Shown here: in pieces, positions 7,408-16,434 of the stretch | Position numbering within the stretch: position 1 is the first letter of the stretch | Layout: every line of letters starts with the position of its first letter | NCBI GenBank assembly: GCA_045639125.1 | Contig: JAZUCL010000006.1 | Coordinates: 1 to 64,000 of the forward strand | DNA: 64,000 nucleotides | Direction of reading: 5' to 3' | Origin: JAZUCL01 sp045639125 | GTDB taxonomy: Bacteria; Bacillota; Clostridia; Oscillospirales; QAMX01 | The notes under the pieces: model-generated | What the model saw: the letters and a program-made list of their open reading frames with translations, nothing else | Databases searched by the model: none | Told to the model about the DNA's origin: nothing | Program-made: the position numbers and the translations under genes

Positions 7408-8673
7408 TTATACCTGACTTTCTTCCAAAGGCTTATTCTTTTCCTGTTCCTTTTTAGTCTTTTCTTCTTTTGCATTCTTTTCCCGCACTTGTTTGAGAAT
7501 TTCCTCATCGGTGAGAATGAAGTGATCTTTCATATATTTTTGGGCTTTAAGAGAACCTCTGTAAGCCGCCTTACGCAGATAGAAGTCGTAATTAAACGTA
7601 AGGTCAAAACGCTTCGCTTCTGCCTCCAAATAATCTTTATCGCTATCGGAGAGAGGAACAATGGTATCCTTCTTTTTGATGTAGGCAATTGCAAGATAGA
7701 AAAGAATATCGGGATTTTCGTGCTCTTTGCCCTTTTCAAACCAGTAAATTGCACTGTCCATATCATCGTGGTTATAAAAGTGTGCACCGAGTTTAGCGGC
7801 AGAGTGAATATCGCCGTCTTCGCCTGCTTCTTTAAGCCATCTTACACCCTCGTCTACGTCTTTTTCAACGCCGTATTTGCCCTGCAATAAAATGCTGCCG
7901 TAGAGGTACTGTGCATCTGGGTAACCTTTTTTGCAAAGGAGCGAAAGCCAGTCAAGAGCCTTTGCAATGCTTTCACGAGTACCCTCATTCAAATAAGACT
8001 CAGCAGCGGCAAACTGATCGCAGTTTGCACCGTAGCGGGCAACAGTTTCGAGGTATCCCTCTTTCTTTTCACGAAGTGCGGTAGCGGAAATTACATCAAA
8101 TTCACGCTCCATTTTAGCCGCATCGGAGCAACCATAACTTGACAGACTGCGTATTTCATTTACATATTTGGAAATTGCGACACCGTCGTCATTTTTAACG
8201 GCAGTTTCGTATCTGTTACGGGCAAGTCGAAACTTTGCGGAAAGATTTCCGCCGTCTGCCGACTTTTTGTACCAGGTAAGTGCATTATACCGCTCACCTG
8301 TGCGTCCCCAGCCGTTTTTCTCGCCCATTTCGCAGATTCTGCCGATATCGTACATATCGTCTGCATCGAGGGTGCGGAGATTCGAGTACGCCATATAACA
8401 GTCGTAGGCTTTGGCGAAGTCGCCCTTTTCCTTTGCAACGTAAATTTCGTGGAAAAGTGCATCAACAGTCTTTTCGTCACTGACTTTTTTAGCCTGTTGA
8501 GCGACACGTGCCTTTTTCTCTCTGATACGGTCTATTTTTCTCTTTATGGCTTTGACGATTGCCACTATAATTACAAGTAAAATAATTGCGATGGTGGGGA
8601 ATATGGCAAGAAGCACAACTCCAAACATTGCACCAAACTGTCCAAAATATGCGTCCCAAAGACTTTCAAACAT
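7408..8673 (-). CDS. Membrane-anchored Sel1-like repeat protein (first of a pair)
   Basis: 421 residues with one hydrophobic span (about 15-40), a Lys/Arg-rich linker, Sel1/TPR-like repeats (for example DWLSLLCKKGYPDAQYLYG, then AIYWFEKGKEHENPDILFYLA), and a charged Lys/Glu-rich C-terminal tail. ATG 8673 lies 9 bases after AAAGGA; an ATG two codons upstream is too close to that site. The closing segment AAYRGSLKAQKYM matches the paralogue's AAYYGSQEAKAYM, so the two arose by tandem duplication. The cytosolic or external side of the repeat domain cannot be settled from sequence. Function unknown. Confidence 0.8.
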   Translation of the reverse strand: MFESLWDAYFGQFGAMFGVVLLAIFPTIAIILLVIIVAIVKAIKRKIDRIREKKARVAQQAKKVSDEKTVDALFHEIYVAKEKGDFAKAYDCYMAYSNLRTLDADDMYDIGRICEMGEKNGWGRTGERYNALTWYKKSADGGNLSAKFRLARNRYETAVKNDDGVAISKYVNEIRSLSSYGCSDAAKMEREFDVISATALREKKEGYLETVARYGANCDQFAAAESYLNEGTRESIAKALDWLSLLCKKGYPDAQYLYGSILLQGKYGVEKDVDEGVRWLKEAGEDGDIHSAAKLGAHFYNHDDMDSAIYWFEKGKEHENPDILFYLAIAYIKKKDTIVPLSDSDKDYLEAEAKRFDLTFNYDFYLRKAAYRGSLKAQKYMKDHFILTDEEILKQVREKNAKEEKTKKEQEKNKPLEESQV

Positions 8674-8706
8674 AATCATTTATCCTTTCAACAGGCAAAA
8701 TGAAAC

Positions 8707-11196
8707 TTATTCTTCGGCAGGTGCAGACGCAGTTTCCACTGCCTCCGATTCCTCAAATTCCTCCTCGGACTCTTCTTCCTTGGCAGTTATTGCAAGGTCG
8801 ATTACCTTAGCATCGTCAGACGCACGCATAAGGATAACGCCCTGACTTGCACGTCCGCAGACACGAACGCTTGCCGCATCGGTACGGATTATAGTTCCCT
8901 CACTTGTTATCATCATCAAGTCGTCCTCATCGGTGGGAACGGCAATAGCAGCGACAGCACCTGTCTTTTCCGTAACTTCATGGCACTTAACGCCTTTGCC
9001 GCCACGGTGATTACATGAAAATTCTTCAAGGGGAGTACGCTTTCCATAGCCGTTTTCAGATACTGTCAATACAAGTTCTCCGCCTGTAACGCTGACAGCA
9101 CCTACAACTACGTCTCCCTCTGCCAAGTCAATAGCACGGACACCTGCCGCATCTCGACCCATAACACGTACTTCACTTTCATTAAAGCGGACGCATCTGC
9201 CTGACGAGGACGCAACCATAATATCGCTGTTGCCCTCTGTCACACATACACAGATAAGAGCGTCGTCATCACGAAGTGTCAATGCACGAATACCGGTCTT
9301 TCGGGCTGTGTCAAGGTCAGTTACCGACAGACGTTTAATAACGCCCTGACGTGTAACGAATACAAAGTATTTGCCCTCCTCGTAGCCGGTAATCGGCATA
9401 ACAGCCGTTACTTTCTCATCGGCATCAAGGCTCAAAAGGTTGACCATATTTGTACCCTTTGCATTTCTGCCTGCCTCTGGTACTTGATATCCTTTCAGGC
9501 GGTATACTCTGCCTCGGTCGGTAAAGAACAGGAGGTAGTTGTGGGTCATGGACGTAAACAGAGATGTAACAACATCCTCTTCACGAGTTGCCATTCCTGT
9601 AACTCCTCGGCCTCCTCGACGCTGTGCTCTGTATGCACTAACAGGCAGACGTTTGATGTAGCCAAAGTGGGTACGAGTATATACGCACTCCTCATTTTCG
9701 ATAAGGTCCTCAATATCCATCTCATCGTCAACCATCTCAATAGCAGTACGGCGTTCATCTCCGTACTTATCACGAATTTGACGGATTTCACTCTTAATGA
9801 TATTGTAAAGGAGTGTTTCATCTGCAAGAATTGCCTGGTATTCTTCAATTTTCTTGTATAATTCACGAAGTTCGCTTTCGATTTTGTCACGTTCAAGACC
9901 GGTAAGACGACCAAGACGCATATCAACGATAGCCTGAGTCTGCTCATCGTCAAGTCCAAAACGCTGACTTAAGTTGAGTTTAGCCTCCGCCTCACTCTTT
10001 GAGCCACGAATTATTGCAACAACCTCGTCTATATTGTCTACAGCAATTTTCAGACCCTCGAAAATATGAGCACGGCGTTGTGCCTTTTCAAGTTCAAATA
10101 CAGTGCGGCGAGAAACGACTTCTCTTTGATGTATGATGTACTGGTCGATAACCTCACGAAGCGACAAAATCTTAGGTACGCCATTAACGAGGGCAAGCAT
10201 AATAACTGAGAAAGACTCTTGAAGTGACGAGTAGGAGTAGAGTTGGTTGAGAACAACCTGTGGATTTGCGTCTTTCTTCAATTCTATAACGATTTTAAGA
10301 CCTTTTCGGTCAGAGTGGTCACTCAGATAGGAGATTCCCTCAATACGTTTCTCCTTAACGAGATCGGCTATAGCCTTTACAAGTCTTGCCTTGTTGACCA
10401 TGTAGGGAAGTTCAGTAACTTCGATACGGAATTTGCCCTTTTCCTCTAAAATTTCGCACTTTGCACGGACTTTGATAGCACCACGACCTGTTGCGTATGC
10501 GGCACGAGTACCACTTCTGCCGACAATTACACCACCGGTGGGGAAGTCAGGACCTTTGACAAACTGCATAAGTTCTTCTAATGTTGCCTCCGGATTGTCA
10601 ATGACGTAGCAGACAGCGTCGATAACCTCACAGAGATTGTGAGGCGGAATATTTGTAGCCATACCGACAGCAATACCCTGTGAGCCGTTGACTAAAAGGT
10701 TTGGATAACGTGACGGGAGAACAGTCGGCTCTTTGTATCTGCCATCGTAGTTGGGCATAAAGTCAACTGTATTTTTCTCAATATCACCCATCATCTCCAT
10801 ACTGAGTTTCTGTAACCGAGCCTCAGTATAACGCTGAGCAGCGGCAGGATCTCCGTCAACAGATCCAAAGTTACCCTGACCGTCAACGAGAGGATAACGG
10901 AGTGAAAAATCCTGTGCAAGACGCACAAGTGCATCGTATACAGACGCATCGCCGTGTGGGTGGAAGTATTTCAGCACGTCGCCGACTGTCGCCGCAGACT
11001 TGGAATATGCCTTGTCGGGAGTCAGGCCGGAGTTGAACATACTATATAGAATACGGCGGTGTACAGGCTTTAGTCCGTCACGCACGTCCGGTAACGCACG
11101 TGCTACGATTACTGACATGGAGTATTCGATGAAAGATTGTTTCATCTCCTTTTCCACGTCTACGTCAATGACGTTGTAGTGGGGTGTAGTATCCAT
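8707..11196 (-). CDS. gyrA: DNA gyrase subunit A
   Basis: Breakage-reunion subunit of the enzyme that introduces negative supercoils. Catalytic Tyr123 is in AAAQRYTEAR. The GyrA box QRRGGRG (about residue 523) marks it as gyrase rather than topoisomerase IV, followed by the beta-propeller C-terminal domain and an acidic tail (EEESEEEFEESEAVE). In the quinolone-determining region the sequence is HGDASVYD, so residue 84 (E. coli Ser83) is Ala and residue 88 (Asp87) is intact. 829 residues, usual length. It lies 39 bases after prfA and before the two Sel1-repeat genes, all in one direction; gyrB is not in the window. Confidence 0.96.
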   Translation of the reverse strand: MDTTPHYNVIDVDVEKEMKQSFIEYSMSVIVARALPDVRDGLKPVHRRILYSMFNSGLTPDKAYSKSAATVGDVLKYFHPHGDASVYDALVRLAQDFSLRYPLVDGQGNFGSVDGDPAAAQRYTEARLQKLSMEMMGDIEKNTVDFMPNYDGRYKEPTVLPSRYPNLLVNGSQGIAVGMATNIPPHNLCEVIDAVCYVIDNPEATLEELMQFVKGPDFPTGGVIVGRSGTRAAYATGRGAIKVRAKCEILEEKGKFRIEVTELPYMVNKARLVKAIADLVKEKRIEGISYLSDHSDRKGLKIVIELKKDANPQVVLNQLYSYSSLQESFSVIMLALVNGVPKILSLREVIDQYIIHQREVVSRRTVFELEKAQRRAHIFEGLKIAVDNIDEVVAIIRGSKSEAEAKLNLSQRFGLDDEQTQAIVDMRLGRLTGLERDKIESELRELYKKIEEYQAILADETLLYNIIKSEIRQIRDKYGDERRTAIEMVDDEMDIEDLIENEECVYTRTHFGYIKRLPVSAYRAQRRGGRGVTGMATREEDVVTSLFTSMTHNYLLFFTDRGRVYRLKGYQVPEAGRNAKGTNMVNLLSLDADEKVTAVMPITGYEEGKYFVFVTRQGVIKRLSVTDLDTARKTGIRALTLRDDDALICVCVTEGNSDIMVASSSGRCVRFNESEVRVMGRDAAGVRAIDLAEGDVVVGAVSVTGGELVLTVSENGYGKRTPLEEFSCNHRGGKGVKCHEVTEKTGAVAAIAVPTDEDDLMMITSEGTIIRTDAASVRVCGRASQGVILMRASDDAKVIDLAITAKEEESEEEFEESEAVETASAPAEE

Positions 11197-11235
11197 ATTG
11201 CAGATCCTTTCATGTGTAGTGTTTTGTCGGATTAG

Positions 11236-12306
11236 TTATTCCTCGCTTGATGCCCTCAACTTCTCCGCCTGGTCTGCGGTAATGAGTGCGTCAATCATCT
11301 CGTCCAGATTGCCGTCAAGGAATGCGTCCAACTTATAGAGAGTCAGACCGATACGGTGGTCGGTAATACGGCCCTGTGGATAGTTATAGGTACGAATACG
11401 CTCACTTCTGTCTCCGGAGCCAACCATACTCCGTCTTTCAGCAGAGATAGCGGCGTTTTGTTCAGACCGCTTTGACTCAAGGAGTTTTGATGCAAGGATT
11501 TTCATAGCACGCTCACGGTTTTTGTGCTGGCTACGTTCGTCCTGACACTCAACCACAACGCCTGTAGGCAAGTGGGTGATACGAATAGCACTTTCCGTCT
11601 TATTGACGTGCTGTCCGCCTGCACCGCTTGAGCGGAACGTATCAATTTGCAAGTCTCCGGGGTTTATATCAATATCCACCTCATCAGCCTCAGGCAGTAC
11701 GGCAACGCTTGCCGCCGAGGTGTGAACACGGCCACCCGACTCTGTTTCCGGCACTCGCTGTACACGGTGGATACCGCTCTCGAATTTGAAACGTGAATAT
11801 GCACCGTCACCGATAACCATAAAGGAGATTTCCTTTATTCCTCCTATTTCCGTTTCATTTATGTTGTTAACTTCAATTTTCCAACGCCTACTCTCGGCAT
11901 ACATAGAGTACATACGGTAAAGTGAATGGGCGAACAGAGCAGCCTCCTCGCCGCCGACTCCGCCTCGAATTTCTACGATTACATTTCGCTCATCGTTAGG
12001 GTCTCTCGGTAGAAGAAGTACCTTTAACTCCTGCTCAAGACGTTCCATATCCTCCTTAGCAGCGGAATATTCCTCCTGGCACATCTCCTTCATATCAGGG
12101 TCTGCATCAGACATAAGTTCAAGTGCCTCGTCTGCAGTGTTTTTTGCCGCCATATACTGACGATAGCACTCAACGACAGCGGAAATATCCTTTTGTTCTT
12201 TCATAAGTTTCGCCATGCGGGCAGGGTCACCGAATACCTCCGGCTGTGTTAAAAGTTCTTCAATTTGTGTATAACGCTCCTCAATAAGAGCAAGTTTAGA
12301 AAGCAT
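11236..12306 (-). CDS. prfA: Peptide chain release factor 1
   Basis: Reads UAA/UAG in the ribosomal A site and triggers peptide release. The GGQ motif is in SSGAGGQHVNKTESA (about residue 233). The stop-codon recognition motif is PET in RVPETESGGRVHTSAA, the PxT form of RF1 rather than the SPF of RF2. 356 residues, standard, with the N-terminal coiled domain. A good promoter lies at 12355-12383. It is first in a leftward unit with gyrA. Confidence 0.95.
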   Translation of the reverse strand: MLSKLALIEERYTQIEELLTQPEVFGDPARMAKLMKEQKDISAVVECYRQYMAAKNTADEALELMSDADPDMKEMCQEEYSAAKEDMERLEQELKVLLLPRDPNDERNVIVEIRGGVGGEEAALFAHSLYRMYSMYAESRRWKIEVNNINETEIGGIKEISFMVIGDGAYSRFKFESGIHRVQRVPETESGGRVHTSAASVAVLPEADEVDIDINPGDLQIDTFRSSGAGGQHVNKTESAIRITHLPTGVVVECQDERSQHKNRERAMKILASKLLESKRSEQNAAISAERRSMVGSGDRSERIRTYNYPQGRITDHRIGLTLYKLDAFLDGNLDEMIDALITADQAEKLRASSEE

Positions 12307-12354
12307 ATTGTCTGTCCTTTCAAACTATGGTTTTTATCTTTTCATACATAGTTT

Positions 12355-12383
12355 ATTATACCACAAATTTTACCAAAAGACAA
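12355..12383 (-). promoter_or_regulatory. Promoter of prfA-gyrA
   Basis: Leftward: -35 TTGTCT (12383-12378), 17-base spacer, -10 TATAAT (12360-12355), about 50 bases before prfA. Confidence 0.72.
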
Positions 12384-12432
12384 TACATTCATAGCGATTT
12401 GCCTTAAAAAATCAAAAATTTGCCTTTTCTTC

Positions 12433-12461
12433 TTGTATTACTCCATGCTTAGTGGTATAAT
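12433..12461 (+). promoter_or_regulatory. Promoter of gdpP-rplI-dnaB
   Basis: -35 TTGTAT (12433-12438), 17-base spacer, consensus -10 TATAAT (12456-12461). Divergent from the prfA promoter in the same 200-bp gap. Confidence 0.72.
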
Positions 12462-12517
12462 AAACTGAATACATATATAAAGACACAAATCGTTTTTTGA
12501 TTTATGAGGTACTTATT

Positions 12518-14488
12518 ATGGATAAAAAACTTTTGCGACTCTTGCAGCCTGGTATCGCTTTACAGTTTGCGGTACTGCTTATTTTCGCTGTGCTTGGCTT
12601 CTTCGTCAATGTATTCGTTGGCGTAGCCGAATTGGCGGTCGTAATTGCTCTTTACTTCTATATTCGTTTTTCAACGGCACAACGTAATAGAATTATTAAA
12701 AAACACCTTGAAAATATTGCTGCGGCAAATACGTCTGTTTCTACTGCCGATAACGTCCCGTTACCTATGGCTCTTATCAGAGTAGATAATGATGAGATTG
12801 TGTGGTCAAATGACGAATTTTCCACTTTACGCCGTGAGCAAGACAACCTTTTTATCAATCGTATTGATGACGTAATCCCTGAATTTGATATTCGCTGGCT
12901 TATAAACGGAAAAACCGAGTGTCCTGATATTATGCCTATCGGTGACAGGGCGTACAGATTATACGGTCAACTTGTACGTACAGGCGGTAAAAATTCCCTT
13001 ATGTACAGTCTTGTTGCCGTCGATATTACCCACTATGCTAATCTTGAAACTGAAATTTCCCTCGCTCGTCCAACTATCGGTATCATTTCCATCGACAACT
13101 ATGACGAGTTGACAAAAAGCACCAACGAGATGTCGTTTTTACTTGCAGGTATTGACGAGAAAGTTATGAAGTGGGTAGACGATAACGGCGGCGTTATAGT
13201 TAAGGCTGAACGTGACAGATACGTTGTCATATTTGAGCAAAGACGTCTTACTCAATTTATCAATGAGAAATTTTCCATTCTTAATGAAGTGCGTACAATA
13301 GTCGGCAGTGACAAAATCCCTGCTACGCTGTCAATCGGTATCGGCAGAGACGGCAAGACTTATGCTGAGAGTCTTAAATATGCCCGCCTTGCTCTTGATA
13401 TGGCTTTGTCAAGAGGCGGTGACCAAGTAGTTATTAAAAACCATACAGGATACGAGTTCTTTGGCGGTCGTTCCCGTGAGATTGAGAAACGAACAAAAGT
13501 CAAAAGCCGTGTTATGGCAAATGCCATGAGTGACTTAATTCGCACATCATCTAAAGTTATCGTTATGGGACACAAGTATTCAGATATGGATTCCATCGGT
13601 GCATCGGCAGGTGTCGTATGTGCGTGTCGTAAGTTGGGTATCCCTGCCCATATCGTCTATGACCCGTCTACAACTTGTGCTGACGTTTTGTATGATAGAC
13701 TCATAACGGAAAGTGAGTACGAGAATGTATTCGTAACTTGTGCAGAGGCGTTGGAATTGTGCGATTTTAAGACGCTTCTCGTTATTGTAGATACCACAAA
13801 CCCTGCCTTTGTAGAAGAACCGAAACTGTTGACGTCGGCAAAGAAGATAGTCGTCGTTGACCACCATCGCCGTGCGGTGAATTATATTGAAAATGCAGAC
13901 TTGAGTATGCACGAGCCGTATGCGTCAAGTGCCTGCGAACTGTTTTCAGAGATATTGCAGTATATTGTCACCCCATCGGAAATATTGCGGTCAGAGGCTG
14001 AATGTCTGCTTGCAGGCATTATGCTCGATACGAAATTCTTCTCAATGAAAACGGGAGTGCGAACATTTGAGGCGGCAGCATTTATCCGCCGTGCAGGTGC
14101 CGATACGATAGAGGTTAAGAAGTTGTTTAGAGAGAATATGGACGATTACTTCGACCGTTGCAATATTATAACGACAGCAAGTCGGTATAGAGATAATATT
14201 GTTATCGCATTTTCAAATAAGGACGTGCCACGTCCAATTGCCGCACAGGCGGCAGACGAACTGTTATCTGTCAATGACGTGTCGGCTGGCTTTGTGGTGT
14301 TTAGATGCGACAACGAAACCCACATATCAGGCAGAAGTTACGGCGAAGTTAATATTCAGATGATAGTGGAGCAACTTGGCGGCGGCGGCAGTCTTAACGG
14401 CGGTGCGGCACAACTTGGTGACGTGCCCATGGAAAAGGCAACTGAAATGCTCAAAAATGCTATTGATACGTATTTTAGTAAAATATAA
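12518..14488 (+). CDS. gdpP: GdpP-type cyclic di-AMP phosphodiesterase
   Basis: Membrane enzyme that hydrolyses c-di-AMP to pApA. Two N-terminal spans (about residues 8-50) are followed by a PAS-like region, a degenerate GGDEF domain (SIGIGRDGKTYAES, no GGDEF catalytic motif), and a DHH/DHHA1 phosphodiesterase. The latter shows GHKYSDMDSIGAS, VVDHHRRAVNYIENA (about residue 446) and the C-terminal GGGGSLNGGAAQ. ATG 12518 has GAGGT 8 bases upstream; an in-frame ATG seven codons earlier has no such site. 656 residues, as in Bacillus GdpP. The gdpP-rplI-dnaB order is the classical Firmicutes arrangement. Confidence 0.93.
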   Translation: MDKKLLRLLQPGIALQFAVLLIFAVLGFFVNVFVGVAELAVVIALYFYIRFSTAQRNRIIKKHLENIAAANTSVSTADNVPLPMALIRVDNDEIVWSNDEFSTLRREQDNLFINRIDDVIPEFDIRWLINGKTECPDIMPIGDRAYRLYGQLVRTGGKNSLMYSLVAVDITHYANLETEISLARPTIGIISIDNYDELTKSTNEMSFLLAGIDEKVMKWVDDNGGVIVKAERDRYVVIFEQRRLTQFINEKFSILNEVRTIVGSDKIPATLSIGIGRDGKTYAESLKYARLALDMALSRGGDQVVIKNHTGYEFFGGRSREIEKRTKVKSRVMANAMSDLIRTSSKVIVMGHKYSDMDSIGASAGVVCACRKLGIPAHIVYDPSTTCADVLYDRLITESEYENVFVTCAEALELCDFKTLLVIVDTTNPAFVEEPKLLTSAKKIVVVDHHRRAVNYIENADLSMHEPYASSACELFSEILQYIVTPSEILRSEAECLLAGIMLDTKFFSMKTGVRTFEAAAFIRRAGADTIEVKKLFRENMDDYFDRCNIITTASRYRDNIVIAFSNKDVPRPIAAQAADELLSVNDVSAGFVVFRCDNETHISGRSYGEVNIQMIVEQLGGGGSLNGGAAQLGDVPMEKATEMLKNAIDTYFSKI

Positions 14489-14522
14489 GGGATTTTATTT
14501 TCTCCTTTTCAATCTTCGATGA

Positions 14523-14552
14523 CATACTTTTCTGTTTGCCCAGAAAAGTATG
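14523..14552 (+). repeat. Dispersed hairpin repeat, copy D
   Basis: Perfect 12-bp stem CATACTTTTCTG (14523-14534) with 14541-14552 and a 6-base loop, followed by CAAAAGAT. It resembles the intergenic copies at 59689-59718 and 56365-56384. Lacking a T run, it is probably not a terminator; it lies between gdpP and rplI. Confidence 0.55.
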
Positions 14553-14615
14553 CAAAAGATGCCCATAAGTGAAAATATACCCCCAATCCACCAACAACTT
14601 GAAAGGACGAATATA

Positions 14616-15065
14616 ATGAAAGTAGTATTATTACAAGATGTTAAAGGTCAAGGCAAGAAAGGTGAACTTGTAAACGTAAGTGACGGATACGCAAGAAACT
14701 TTCTGTTCCCGAAAAAACTTGCCGAGGAAGCAACTGCAGACACATTAAACTCAATCAAACTTCGTGACGAGGCGGCAAAACGCCGTTTGGAACTTGAACG
14801 AGCAGCGGCAAGAGAACTTGCCAAAAAACTTGAGGGGCTTCCTGTAAAGATTTTTATGAAAGCAGGAGCAGGCGGTAAACTGTTTGGCTCTGTAACTTCA
14901 AAGGAAATTGCAGATGAGTTAAAGAAACAGCACGGCATTGAACTTGACCACAAGAAAATTGTTCTTGACTCTGCCATAAAGACTTTTGGCACAGTAGAGT
15001 GCAAGGTAAAACTCATGCCTGAAATTGCAGGAAAATTGTATGTAATCGTAGCAGAACAAGGCTAA
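14616..15065 (+). CDS. rplI: 50S ribosomal protein L9
   Basis: Large-subunit protein that binds 23S rRNA through its N-domain and extends away on a long helix. The N-terminal signature is MKVVLLQDVKGQGKKGELV followed by VSDGYARNFLFPKKLA; the connecting helix has DEAAKRRLELERAAARELAKKL, and the C-domain contains GKLFGSVTSKEIADEL. ATG 14616 has GAAAGGA 7 bases upstream. 149 residues is standard. Between gdpP and dnaB. Confidence 0.96.
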   Translation: MKVVLLQDVKGQGKKGELVNVSDGYARNFLFPKKLAEEATADTLNSIKLRDEAAKRRLELERAAARELAKKLEGLPVKIFMKAGAGGKLFGSVTSKEIADELKKQHGIELDHKKIVLDSAIKTFGTVECKVKLMPEIAGKLYVIVAEQG

Positions 15066-15096
15066 AAGAGGCTAAAACAGACGGGAGTGTGAACAA

Positions 15097-16434
15097 ATGG
15101 ACGAACTGCTTACAAGACAACCACCGTCAAGTGCGGAGGCTGAGCAGGCGGTCATCGGCTCAATGCTTATTGATGCTGAGTGTATTCCTGAAGTAATTGA
15201 AAAACTAAGGGAAAAGGATTTTTATTTCCCTCAAAATCGTATCATCTTTGAAGCCTTTTCAACGATGTTTTTAACAGGTGCGACTATCGACCCTGTAACT
15301 GTACTTGAACAGTTGCGTCAAACAGGTAACTACGATGCGGCAGGCGGTAAAAGTTATATAATGCAACTTATGGAAATTACACCCACTGCCGCCCACGTAA
15401 GCGAGTATATCTCCATATTACGTGATAAGACGATACTCAGAGAACTTGCAACTGCTGCGGCAAAAATTACAGATACAGTAAGTGTCGGCGAGGGCGATGC
15501 AAAAGATTTGGCAGAATACGCCGAGAAACTCATATACGAGGTGCGTCAAGGCAGAGAGATAAAAGGTCTCCACCACATTAAAACCGTCCTTTATGACGTA
15601 TACACCCAACTTGACGAACTTGCAAAACACGCCGGACAAATCCCCGGTATTCCCACCGGCATCGGCGATTTGGATAACTTTATTGGCGGCATGAATAACT
15701 CCGACCTCATTTTACTTGCGTCACGTCCCGGTATGGGTAAGACGAGTTTTGCATTGAATATCGCTCTTCATGCGGCAAAGAGAATTGGCAAAAGCGTTGC
15801 CATTTTCCAACTTGAAATGTCAAGAGAGCAACTTGTAATGCGTCTGTTGTCAAGTGAGGCGTTAATTGACTCAAAGAAACTTCGTACAGGTATGCTCAAC
15901 GAGGAGGAATGGTCACGAATTGCCAGAGCCTCCACTATGCTTGCAAAAACCCAGTTATACATTGACGATAACCCCGGACTGACTGTTGCTGATATGAAAT
16001 CCAAGTGCCGCCGTCTTGGCGACAATTTGGGCCTTGTGGTAATTGACTACTTGCAACTTATGTCAGCAGGCGGTAAGCGACACGACAACCGCACAGCAGA
16101 AGTTGGTGAAATATCCCGTGCCATGAAAATTATGGCAAAGGAACTTAATGTTCCTGTCCTTTGCCTGTCACAGTTATCTCGTGCGGCGGAAAAACGTGAG
16201 GATAAACGTCCCATGCTTTCCGACCTGCGTGAGTCAGGCTCAATCGAGCAGGATGCAGACTCTGTACTGTTTTTGTATCGTGATGACTACTATGACAAAG
16301 CATCTGACGATAAGAATACGGCAGAATGTATTATAGCGAAAAACCGTCACGGTGCAACAGGCACAGTTAAACTCAACTGGATGGGTCAGTTTACCACCTT
16401 CTCCTCTATTGAAACTCGCCATGAACCTACATGA
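15097..16434 (+). CDS. dnaB: Replicative DNA helicase DnaB (DnaC of Bacillus)
   Basis: Hexameric 5'-3' helicase of the replisome. N-terminal primase-interacting domain (PPSSAEAEQAVIGSML) and RecA-like C-domain with GIPTGIGDLDNFIGG, Walker A SRPGMGKTSFAL (around residue 210), VVIDYLQLMS (Walker B) and LSQLSRAAEKR. No intein is present. 445 residues, usual. GTG/ATG start region with GGGAGTG upstream. The end overlaps tilS by 14 bases. Confidence 0.95.
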   Translation: MDELLTRQPPSSAEAEQAVIGSMLIDAECIPEVIEKLREKDFYFPQNRIIFEAFSTMFLTGATIDPVTVLEQLRQTGNYDAAGGKSYIMQLMEITPTAAHVSEYISILRDKTILRELATAAAKITDTVSVGEGDAKDLAEYAEKLIYEVRQGREIKGLHHIKTVLYDVYTQLDELAKHAGQIPGIPTGIGDLDNFIGGMNNSDLILLASRPGMGKTSFALNIALHAAKRIGKSVAIFQLEMSREQLVMRLLSSEALIDSKKLRTGMLNEEEWSRIARASTMLAKTQLYIDDNPGLTVADMKSKCRRLGDNLGLVVIDYLQLMSAGGKRHDNRTAEVGEISRAMKIMAKELNVPVLCLSQLSRAAEKREDKRPMLSDLRESGSIEQDADSVLFLYRDDYYDKASDDKNTAECIIAKNRHGATGTVKLNWMGQFTTFSSIETRHEPT

